39,155 nucleotides of DNA from contig JAJZRQ010000017.1 in assembly GCA_021802585.1 (NCBI GenBank), forward strand, positions 1 to 39,155, read 5' to 3'. A program made the translations under genes and the position numbers. Positions 32,616 through 39,155 of this stretch are shown in pieces (positions within the stretch are counted from its first letter, which is position 1; every line of letters begins with the position of its first letter). The notes beneath the pieces were generated by a model. That model made no database searches. It was not told where the DNA came from and saw only the letters and a program-made list of their open reading frames with translations. Origin of the DNA: Chloroflexota bacterium (GTDB lineage: Bacteria; Chloroflexota; Limnocylindria; Limnocylindrales; CSP1-4).

Positions 32616-34436
32616 CCAGCGGACACCGTCGGCCGGCGTCGAGGGCGGCGAGCCAGGCGGCGGGGCGAGCTCGTCTTCCCAGTCGCGCCACGCCACGTCG
32701 GGATGCGCCGCGAGGTACGCCTTCACGACGCTCCCGATCGTCGGGTGGAAGTGGTCCGGGCCGAGCCGGGCGTGGATCCCGTACGTCACGAGGCGATCCT
32801 TCACGTGGCCCTTCAGCTCGGCGAAGTGGAGCTCCACCCCGCGGCGGGCGAGCGCCGTGACGAGGTCGTCGAGCATCTCGGCGGCGGTCGTGTCGACGTC
32901 CGTGATCGGCTCGGATGCGATCGCCAGCCAGCGGGTCCCCGGCGGCGCATGGTCGACGAGGTCGATGACGCAGTCGCGGAAGGCCTCGGCATTGGCGAAG
33001 AAGAGGGGCGCGTCCCAGCGGTAGAGGACGAGGCCCGGCACGAGGCGTGCCTCCGGATGGCGCCCGATGTCGTGGTAGCCCTTGTAGTGGGCCACCCGGC
33101 CGAGGATCGCGTCGTGGGGGCGCCACGCCCGGCGGATGAAGGCGAGGAGCGAGAGGCCGACGGCGACGCCGAGCCCGGGCAGGGCGCCGAAGAGGGCGAC
33201 CGCGAGGAACGCGACGAGGGCGAGCCCGAGCTCCGAGCGCCGGAGGCGCCAGAGGCGGCGGAGGCCCTCGAGGTCGAAGAGGCCGAGGATCGCGGCGATG
33301 ACGACGGCGGCGAGGGCGGCCGTCGGCACCGGCGCCAGGAGGTCGGGCAGGACGACGAGGAGGAGGAGGATCGCCGCCGCGCCCGTGAGGCTCGCGACCT
33401 GCGTCCGCGCGCCGGCGGCCTCGGCGACCGGCGTCCGCGTGGCGCTCCCGCTCGCCGCGAAGCCGCCGACGAGCCCGGCGCCGACGTTCACGATGCCCAG
33501 CGCGGCCAGCTCGTGGTCGGCGTCCACGCGCTCGCCCCGGCGCGCCGCGAACGCGTGGGAGAAGACGCTCGTGTCGGCGAAGGAGATGAGGGCGATCCCG
33601 AGCGCCGTCGGGAAGAGGGCGACGAGGTCGGACCACGACACCTGCGGAATCCCGACGGCGGGGAGCCCCCGCGGCACCTCGCCCACGACCCGCACCTCCG
33701 ACCCGAGCCCGAGGAGGTGGACGGCCAGCCCGGCGAGGACGACGGCCACGAGGACGCCGGGGATCCTCCGGGAGACCCGGCGGAGGCCGAGGATGAGGGC
33801 CAGGCTCGCCCCGCCCACGACGATCGCCGCGGGCACGGCGCTCCCGGCGACGAGGCCGCGCCCGAGGTCGACGACCCCTCCGGCGACGTCGTTCGCCTCG
33901 ACCGAGAAGCCGAGGAGCTTCGGCAGCTGGCCGACGAGGATCGTGAGGGCGATCCCGTTCATGTAGCCGACCCGGATCGGCCGCGACAGGAGGTCCGTGA
34001 CGAAGCCGAGGCGGGCGGCGGCGGCGGCGACGCAGAGCACCCCGGCGAGGATCGCGAGGGCCGCGGCGAGGGCGATCGCCCGCCCGGGGTCGCCGCCGGC
34101 GAAGGGCACGACCGCCGCCGCGACGAGGGGGAGGAGCGCCGAGTCGGGCCCGAAGACGAGGATCCGCGACGGCCCGACGAGGAAGTACGCGACGAGGGCG
34201 CCGACCGTCGCGTAGAGACCGGCGATGGCCGGCAGCCCGGCAGCTTCCGCGTAGCCCATGCCGACCGGCACGAGGACCGCGGTGAGGGCGAGGCCGGCGA
34301 CGAGGTCGTCGCGGAACCAGCCGACCGAGTACGCCCCCAGCCGCCCGATCGTCGGGAAGATCACGGGGACGGCCGCCGCGAGCCGCCGCGGCCACCCGGC
34401 GTCGGCCGGCGCGACCCCGGGGCCAGGATGGGCCAC
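32556..34436 (-). CDS. SulP-family anion transporter with STAS domain
   Basis: 626-aa transporter. The GTG at 34436 is chosen because GGAGGGAGAG lies just upstream; a GTG at 34475 would add 13 residues. About ten to twelve membrane segments include the family signature LVAGLALTAVLVPVGMGYAEAAGLPAIAGLYATV and ISFADTSVFSHAFAARRGERVDADHELAALGIVN. A cytoplasmic STAS domain lies at about residues 440-570 (YRWDAPLFFANAEAFRDCVIDL, DVDTTAAEMLDDLVTALARRGVELHFAELKG). SulP proteins move sulfate, bicarbonate, molybdate or other anions; the substrate is not clear. The C-terminal 20 codons overlap the convergent methyltransferase gene. Confidence 0.92.
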   Translation of the reverse strand: MAHPGPGVAPADAGWPRRLAAAVPVIFPTIGRLGAYSVGWFRDDLVAGLALTAVLVPVGMGYAEAAGLPAIAGLYATVGALVAYFLVGPSRILVFGPDSALLPLVAAAVVPFAGGDPGRAIALAAALAILAGVLCVAAAAARLGFVTDLLSRPIRVGYMNGIALTILVGQLPKLLGFSVEANDVAGGVVDLGRGLVAGSAVPAAIVVGGASLALILGLRRVSRRIPGVLVAVVLAGLAVHLLGLGSEVRVVGEVPRGLPAVGIPQVSWSDLVALFPTALGIALISFADTSVFSHAFAARRGERVDADHELAALGIVNVGAGLVGGFAASGSATRTPVAEAAGARTQVASLTGAAAILLLLVVLPDLLAPVPTAALAAVVIAAILGLFDLEGLRRLWRLRRSELGLALVAFLAVALFGALPGLGVAVGLSLLAFIRRAWRPHDAILGRVAHYKGYHDIGRHPEARLVPGLVLYRWDAPLFFANAEAFRDCVIDLVDHAPPGTRWLAIASEPITDVDTTAAEMLDDLVTALARRGVELHFAELKGHVKDRLVTYGIHARLGPDHFHPTIGSVVKAYLAAHPDVAWRDWEDELAPPPGSPPSTPADGVRWSGAARQPGEPRVDPPAGEP

Positions 34437-34529
34437 GCCCTCTCCCTCCGCTCCGCGGCGGCGTCCGGTCGCCACGGTTCGCCGCCATCATGCCGCAGCC
34501 CCAGGGCGCGCGCACCTCGTCGCCGGCGG

Positions 34530-34558
34530 CTGACGCTCCACCGGGGAGGGGGCACAAT
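34530..34558 (+). promoter_or_regulatory. promoter candidate for NUDIX gene
   Basis: CTGACG (34530-34535), a 17-base spacer, then CACAAT (34553-34558). Each box matches consensus at four of six positions. The start codon is 30 bases downstream and has AGGAGG between. Confidence 0.4.
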
Positions 34559-34587
34559 CGCAGGACACGAGAGAGGAGGCGCGGTCG

Positions 34588-35097
34588 ATGGCCGAACGCG
34601 AACGCGACGCTCGTCCGGGCGCCGCTGCCCCCCTGGTGGAGCGCGTCTCCGCCGGCCTCATCCTCTTCCGGCGGTCGCCGGGCGGGCTCGAGGTGCTCCT
34701 CGGCCACCCCGGCGGGCCGTACTTCGCGCGGAAGGACCTCGGCGACTGGTCGATCCCGAAGGGCGAGGCCGGGCCCGGCGAGGAGCTCGAGGACGTGGCG
34801 CGCCGCGAGTTCGAGGAGGAGGTCGGCCACCCCGCGCCCCGGGGCCCGCTCCTCCCGCTCGGGACGATCCGGCAGAAGGGCGGCAAGCTCGTCCACGCGT
34901 GGGCCGCGGAGGGCGACCTCGACCCCGCCACCGCGGTCAGCAACACGTTCACGATGCCGTGGCCGCCCGGGAGCGCCACGCTCGTCGCGTTCCCCGAGGT
35001 CGACCGCGTGGCGTGGTTCGGCCTCGACGAGGCGCGGCGGCGGATCAAGGAGGCGCAGGCGCCGTTCGTCGACCGCCTCGTGGAGCGGCTCGCCTGA
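34588..35097 (+). CDS. NUDIX hydrolase
   Basis: 169-aa NUDIX protein with GAGGAGG upstream of the ATG. SAGLILFRRSPGGLEVLLGHPGGP leads into WSIPKGEAGPGEELEDVARREFEEEVGHPAP, a full NUDIX box (G-x5-E-x7-REFEEEVG pattern) with the metal-binding Glu residues. The C-terminus (VDRVAWFGLDEARRRIKEAQAPFVDRL) is typical of the IPKGE subgroup of about 150-170 aa. It would cleave a nucleoside diphosphate linked to another group; the exact substrate is unknown. It is divergent from SulP and convergent with the esterase gene. Confidence 0.92.
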   Translation: MAERERDARPGAAAPLVERVSAGLILFRRSPGGLEVLLGHPGGPYFARKDLGDWSIPKGEAGPGEELEDVARREFEEEVGHPAPRGPLLPLGTIRQKGGKLVHAWAAEGDLDPATAVSNTFTMPWPPGSATLVAFPEVDRVAWFGLDEARRRIKEAQAPFVDRLVERLA

Positions 35098-35124
35098 TCC
35101 GCGCGCCCGGCGCGCGTCGGGAGG

Positions 35125-36864
35125 TCAGGCCGGGCCGAAGACCCCGAGCGTGACCATCCGCCCGGCGACGAGCTCGAGCATCGTCGGCAGGATCTGGCGC
35201 CCGGCGTCCCACGAGTGGCCGAGCGTCGACGGCAGGAGCGCCTGGGCGATCCCCGCCGCATCGAGCACCGCGGCGAAGTCCCGCATCTGGACGCCGTAGA
35301 GCCCGTTCGTCGGGTCGGCCGTCATGACGAAGAAGAGCCCGGGGCGGGCCTGCGGCGGGATGCGCGGCACCACGGTGATCGGCGAGACGGCGTCGATGAT
35401 CGCGGGGTCGGCGTTGAACGGCCGCCACGCGTTCGGCGTCGTCCCCGACCGCAGCCCGGCGGTGAAGTAGCCGCTGAGGATGATCGCCGACCCGAAGACG
35501 TCGGGGTGATGGGCCGTGAGCGCGGCGGCGCAGTACCCACCCTGCGAGAAGCCGAGCGTCGCCCGGGACGCCGCCGTGGCGATCGTCCGGAGGTGCTGGT
35601 CCACCCACGACACCACGTCCGTGGAGACGAAGCGGTCGAACCACTCGCGCCCGTCGTACGAGTCGGCGCATTCGCTGTCCGGGTAGGGCCCGCCGTACGC
35701 GCTCACGAAGACGACGATCTCGGGCGGGAGGGCGCCGCTCGTGATGAGCGTGTCGAGGACGCCCGGGAGCGCCATCCCGTTCCCCCACGTGCCCGCAGCG
35801 TACGGCGCCTCGTAGAGCACCGGGTAGCGCGCCGTGCCGCCGTCGTACCCGGGCGGGAGGTAGACGTCGACGCCCGCCGTCGTGCTGCTCCCGCCGGTCC
35901 ACGGGGCGGGCAGCATCGTGGAGACGATCCGGCCGCGGCCCGCGGGCGCCGACGACGCCCAGGGCCGGCTCGTCGCCACCGCCCCCGGCGTGACGAGCGA
36001 TCCGGCGACCGGGCCGGCGACGAGCCCCGCAGGGTAGCCGGCGACGTCCGCCGGCACGGCCGACCCGAAGGTCGCGCCGGGCGTCCCGGGCCTGCCCCGC
36101 CGACCCGCGCCCGGGGCGCCCGTCGTCGCGCCGGACCCGGCGGCGCCGGTCGTGCCGCCCGCGCCGAACGCCCCTGCCCCGGCGCCACCCGTCCCGACGG
36201 CGGCGTCCCGGCGCATGTGGACGTCCGGGTCGAAGTTCAGCATGTCACCGAACGTCGGGAGCAGGAGGGCGACGACGGTGATCGCGGCGAGCACGGCCGC
36301 GGCGGACGCCGCGCCACCGCGCAGGCGCACGCGGAGATCGCCCGGCGCCCTCGCCGCGACGCCCAGGGCGACCACCGCGCGGACGGCCGCCCGCCGCACT
36401 TCGCGGGCGAGGACGGCGGCGGCCCAGGCCGCGACCGCGGCGACGACGACGAGCGTCGCCATCGAGACGACCCATCCGAAGGGGTCGAAGACGCCCTGGG
36501 TGCCGTTCGCCGCGAGGGCGGCCCGCGTCTCGGCGAGGGCGGTCCGCCCGAACCCTGCCACCGCCGCGACGAGCCCGACCGCGACCGCGAGGGCCGTCGG
36601 GCCGTCGGCGAGGGCGACGATCGCGGCCGCCATCCCCGTCGCCACGAGCGCCGTGAGGAGCCGGGCACGGTCGGGATCGAAGCCCATGACCTGGAGCGCG
36701 TCGTTCGCGGCCGCCTCGAACCCCCCGAGGTGGAAGGCGAGGACGACGCCGGCGGCGGCGAGGATCCCCGCGAGGGCGCGGCCGGTCGTCGCCGCCCGAA
36801 GGATGCCCGCCGGGCCGCCCGGGCCAGCCGGGCTCCGCTCGCCCGGCGCGTCGCTCCCGCTCAT
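35125..36864 (-). CDS. membrane-anchored esterase (Ag85/esterase-D-like)
   Basis: 579 aa. The first 220 residues hold about five membrane segments (AGILAAAGVVLAFHLGG, LLTALVATGMAAAIVALAD, LVVVAAVAAWAAAVLA, AAAVLAAITVVALLLP). A Gly/Ala-rich linker (GTGGAGAGAFGAGGTTGAAG onward) follows. The rest is an alpha/beta hydrolase of the esterase-D/antigen-85 group: VDVYLPPGYDGGTARYPVLYE, nucleophile elbow LGFSQGGYCAA (S440), an acid residue in the TADPTNG region and a His in LGHSWDAGRQILP. The catalytic domain should face outside. It overlaps the upstream DUF2156 gene by ATGA and probably works on envelope lipids or glycolipids with it. Confidence 0.85.
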   Translation of the reverse strand: MSGSDAPGERSPAGPGGPAGILRAATTGRALAGILAAAGVVLAFHLGGFEAAANDALQVMGFDPDRARLLTALVATGMAAAIVALADGPTALAVAVGLVAAVAGFGRTALAETRAALAANGTQGVFDPFGWVVSMATLVVVAAVAAWAAAVLAREVRRAAVRAVVALGVAARAPGDLRVRLRGGAASAAAVLAAITVVALLLPTFGDMLNFDPDVHMRRDAAVGTGGAGAGAFGAGGTTGAAGSGATTGAPGAGRRGRPGTPGATFGSAVPADVAGYPAGLVAGPVAGSLVTPGAVATSRPWASSAPAGRGRIVSTMLPAPWTGGSSTTAGVDVYLPPGYDGGTARYPVLYEAPYAAGTWGNGMALPGVLDTLITSGALPPEIVVFVSAYGGPYPDSECADSYDGREWFDRFVSTDVVSWVDQHLRTIATAASRATLGFSQGGYCAAALTAHHPDVFGSAIILSGYFTAGLRSGTTPNAWRPFNADPAIIDAVSPITVVPRIPPQARPGLFFVMTADPTNGLYGVQMRDFAAVLDAAGIAQALLPSTLGHSWDAGRQILPTMLELVAGRMVTLGVFGPA

Positions 36865-38612
36865 CGCGGCGACCCCGAAGCAGCCGCGGCTCGGGGGCAA
36901 CGGGTTGCGGGGCGCGCTGGCGCGGGCACGAGCGCGCGGGCCGCGTGGCGGAAACCGCCGAGGTGGAGCCCGAGGAGCGCGAGGACGAAGCCGGGGAGCT
37001 CGGCGCGGGCCCCGACGGCAGCGTAGCGCGGCTCCCACCGCGGATCGAACTTGCCCTTGAAGAAGGCCAGGCCGCGGACGTCGTACCAGCGCCGGACGAG
37101 GGCGGCGGCCCGCGCCAGGGCCCGCTCCTCCGGAGACGCCGACGCGTCGTCGAGGCCGGCGAGCGGCGCGAGGCCGAGGGACAGCGCCGAGGCCCCCGCC
37201 GCGCGGAGCCCGGCGGCCGCCGCGGCGATGCAGCCCTCGAGCGCGCCGGGGGTCCCGCCGGCCCGGCGCCGCATGAGGTCGAGCACCCAGCCGCCGTCCG
37301 CGCCGGTCGGGCGGAACGTCGTGAACGCGATCGGGGCCCCGTCGGCGTCGAGGGCGACCGCGATCGCCGTCCGGTCGACGGCGTCGAGATCGAACGCCCC
37401 GACCGTGAACCCCATCGCCGGGCCAGCCGCTTCCGCCCACGCGCGGTCGATCGCGGCAAGGCCGGGGAGGAGCCGCTCCCGCTCGGCCGCCGGGATCCCG
37501 CCCGGGTGGAAGCGGAACGAGACACCGCCCTTCCGGGCGCGGGTGACGGTGTGGCGGAGGTTCGCCCGCCGCGAGCCGGCGAGGTCGAACGTCGCGAGGT
37601 CGATGATCGCCTCCTGGCCGACGCGGAACGGCCGGAAGCCGGCCGTGAGGAGGGCCGCCCGCTGGTCGCCCGACGCCTGGTAGACGGCCGGGACGAGGTC
37701 GCCGGCGCGGCAGGCGCTGGCGAACGCCTCCCACGCCCCGGCGATCGCGGCGGCCGGGCCGGCCGGGTTCCCGAGCGCCACGGCCGTCCGGCCGTACCGT
37801 CCGTACGCGACGACGGCGCCGTCGGGCGTCACGAGGCGCGTCTTGTCCGGCTCGAGCTGGAAGGGGAGGAGGGCGCCGTGGCCGTCCCGGCGGAGGATCG
37901 CCCCGGCCGCCGCGGCCGCTTCCGCGTCCGGCGGGGCGGGCGCCGGCCGGAGGGCGGCGATCGCGAAGAGGGCGAGCGGCATGCGGACCGCGAGGGTCGC
38001 GACCGCGAGGATGCCACCGTGGCCGGTGAGCCAGGCGAGGGCCGGGACGGAGCCGAAGGAGGCGATGCCGGCGAGCGCGCCGGCCGCGGTCCGCAGCCCG
38101 ATCGCCGGGTCGAGGCGCGCGGCCGGGACGGCGAGGGCGAGGACGGCGTCCGTCGCCGCCGCGACGATCCCCAGCGTGGCGAGGGCGAGGAGCCGTCGAC
38201 CCGGTCGTTCGGCGGGCACGACGTACCGCCGCCAGCCGAGGAGGAGGACGCCGAGGAGGACGCCGGCGATCGTCGCCCCGACCGGATGGCGGAGGGCGAG
38301 GGCCTGCGAGAGCGTCGCCGAGCCGAGGAGGAGGACGCCGAGCTCCCACGAGCGGCGCTTCCCGCGCCGGAGGCCGAGCGCGATGGCGACGAGGGTCACC
38401 GCCCCGAGCGCGGCCGCGAGGTCCCCCGGGCCGAGCGCGTCCAGCGGCAGGTCCGCGGCGAGGAGCCGCCCGAGGCGGCTGCCGGGGTTGAGGACGTCGG
38501 AGGCGGCGAGGGCGGCCGTCGCTCCGCCGAACGCGAGCGCGAGCGCCGGGGCAAGGGCGCCGATCCGCGCGATCGGGCCACCAGGCCTGGCGGGTACGGC
38601 GGTCGCGGCCAC
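36861..38612 (-). CDS. DUF2156 / MprF-type aminoacyl-lipid synthase-like
   Basis: 583-aa protein. The N-terminal part (to about residue 225) has six to seven membrane segments. The C-terminal part is a DUF2156 double-GNAT domain as in lysyl-phosphatidylglycerol synthase MprF/LysX: GALLPFQLEPDKTRLVTPDGAVVAYGRYGRTAVALGNP, RPFRVGQEAIIDLATFDLAGSRRANLRHTVTRARKGGVSFRF, WVLDLMRRR and LAFFKGKFDPRWEPRYAAV. The last is the conserved KxKF.P.W.PRY motif. It likely transfers an amino acid from aminoacyl-tRNA to a lipid. The GTG start has AAGGAG upstream. It is coupled to the esterase gene by ATGA. Confidence 0.87.
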   Translation of the reverse strand: MAATAVPARPGGPIARIGALAPALALAFGGATAALAASDVLNPGSRLGRLLAADLPLDALGPGDLAAALGAVTLVAIALGLRRGKRRSWELGVLLLGSATLSQALALRHPVGATIAGVLLGVLLLGWRRYVVPAERPGRRLLALATLGIVAAATDAVLALAVPAARLDPAIGLRTAAGALAGIASFGSVPALAWLTGHGGILAVATLAVRMPLALFAIAALRPAPAPPDAEAAAAAGAILRRDGHGALLPFQLEPDKTRLVTPDGAVVAYGRYGRTAVALGNPAGPAAAIAGAWEAFASACRAGDLVPAVYQASGDQRAALLTAGFRPFRVGQEAIIDLATFDLAGSRRANLRHTVTRARKGGVSFRFHPGGIPAAERERLLPGLAAIDRAWAEAAGPAMGFTVGAFDLDAVDRTAIAVALDADGAPIAFTTFRPTGADGGWVLDLMRRRAGGTPGALEGCIAAAAAGLRAAGASALSLGLAPLAGLDDASASPEERALARAAALVRRWYDVRGLAFFKGKFDPRWEPRYAAVGARAELPGFVLALLGLHLGGFRHAARALVPAPARPATRCPRAAAASGSPR

Positions 38613-38702
38613 GGTGCTGGGCTCCTTCGGGCGGGCCCGGAATCCCGGGCTCCGGCGCGAATGACAGCACGGCGGCTCGCTGCCTTCAACATCCTTTCAG
38701 TG

Positions 38703-38712
38703 ACGTCGACGT
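38703..38712. promoter_or_regulatory. short palindrome upstream of DUF2156 gene
   Basis: ACGTCGACGT is a perfect 10-base palindrome in the 110-base gap between the two minus-strand membrane genes, in a locally less GC-rich stretch. It may be an operator; no matching promoter boxes are convincing. Confidence 0.25.
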
Positions 38713-38722
38713 TGAGATGCGT

Positions 38723-39155
38723 TCATCGCGCCGCGGGCGCCGCCGCCGAGCGCCCGTCGGCGGCCGGCCCGAAGCCCGCCACGGCCCCCGGCAGGCGCCG
38801 CTCCCGCGTCCTCGCGAAGCGGACCCGGCCCGGCCGGAGGGCGACCGCCGCGAGCCCCGCCGGGGCCGCGACGAGCCAGTGGAGGAGGTACGCGCCCTCC
38901 GCGAGGGCGAGGAGCGGCGGGCCGACCCGCCCCCCCGGGCGCGGCCGGGAGGCGTCCCGCAGGGCCATCCCGCTGAGGAGCGCCGCGCTGGCGCCGCAGC
39001 TCGCGACGAGGGCGGCCGCGGCCCCGGGCCGGCGACGGGCGACACCCGCCACGACCGCCGCGAGGACGGCGACCGGCGCCACGAGGACCCCCGGGGCGAG
39101 GAGGAGGTCCGCGCGGGCGGCCGGCCGGAGCCCCGCGGCGCGGACCACCGCCGGC
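38723..39155 (-). CDS. membrane protein, C-terminal end (probable glycosyltransferase)
   Basis: Partial gene; the frame stays open to the window edge, so at least 144 C-terminal residues are seen. Three or four hydrophobic segments (LLAPGVLVAPVAVLAAVVAG, AALVASCGASAALLSG, LLALAEGAYLLHWLVAAPAGLAAVAL) are followed by RPGRVRFARTRERRLPGA. The final basic motif resembles the RFxRTPKR tail of membrane family 2 glycosyltransferases of the cellulose-synthase-like type. The catalytic part would lie beyond the window. A tentative call, as only the tail is visible. Confidence 0.5.
   Translation of the reverse strand, partial: PAVVRAAGLRPAARADLLLAPGVLVAPVAVLAAVVAGVARRRPGAAAALVASCGASAALLSGMALRDASRPRPGGRVGPPLLALAEGAYLLHWLVAAPAGLAAVALRPGRVRFARTRERRLPGAVAGFGPAADGRSAAAPAAR

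Overview
The window is extremely GC-rich, with third codon positions almost all G or C and frequent GTG/TTG starts. It carries one tRNA, no mobile element, no CRISPR array and no phage genes. Gene content (GYD protein, VanZ-like protein, zinc-ribbon/AAA remnant, SulP transporter, DUF2156 protein, many short overlaps) suggests an uncultured soil or freshwater bacterium. A Chloroflexota lineage (Limnocylindria/Ellin6529-like) is my best guess; a deep actinobacterial lineage is the alternative. This is inference from gene style, not a phylogeny.

Layout. 1-4800: a small membrane protein, tRNA-Thr(CGU), an ArsR/SRPBCC pair behind a strong, nearly leaderless promoter, CoA-binding and GYD proteins, a short DUF1801-like protein, a PEBP-type lipoprotein and a secreted protein. 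4900-10820: MTA phosphorylase, a lipoprotein, adenosine deaminase, a GGDEF-EAL enzyme, a VanZ-like protein and a METTL20-like methyltransferase. 10806-23181: the centrepiece, two divergent operons. The minus-strand operon encodes two unusual PLP enzymes, an aspartate-carbamoyltransferase-like protein and a YgeW-like carbamoyltransferase. The plus-strand operon encodes a fused [2Fe-2S]/molybdopterin xanthine dehydrogenase, SsnA and YgfK. 23374-29145: a His-rich CDF metal exporter, a GntR/FCD regulator and a second, two-subunit xanthine-dehydrogenase-type enzyme. 29252-30871: an ArsR / DUF318 permease / small thioredoxin operon. 30900-39155: a zinc-ribbon/AAA relic, a small lipoprotein, methyltransferase, SulP transporter, NUDIX hydrolase, membrane esterase, DUF2156 acyltransferase and the C-terminal end of a probable membrane glycosyltransferase.

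How it may work together. MTA phosphorylase releases adenine and adenosine deaminase makes inosine. An SsnA-type amidohydrolase and two molybdenum hydroxylases could take free purines to xanthine or urate, and YgfK could supply or accept electrons. The operon facing them pairs two carbamoyltransferases with two PLP lyase-like enzymes. That is the logic of the enterobacterial and clostridial ygeW-ygeX-ygfK-ssnA-xdh purine-breakdown cluster (ring opening, decarbamoylation, ammonia elimination), but here YgeX, YgeY and HyuA are absent and replaced by different proteins. I regard this as a probable unrecognised variant of the anaerobic or selenium-linked purine catabolism locus. It is the best candidate in the window for a previously undescribed system.
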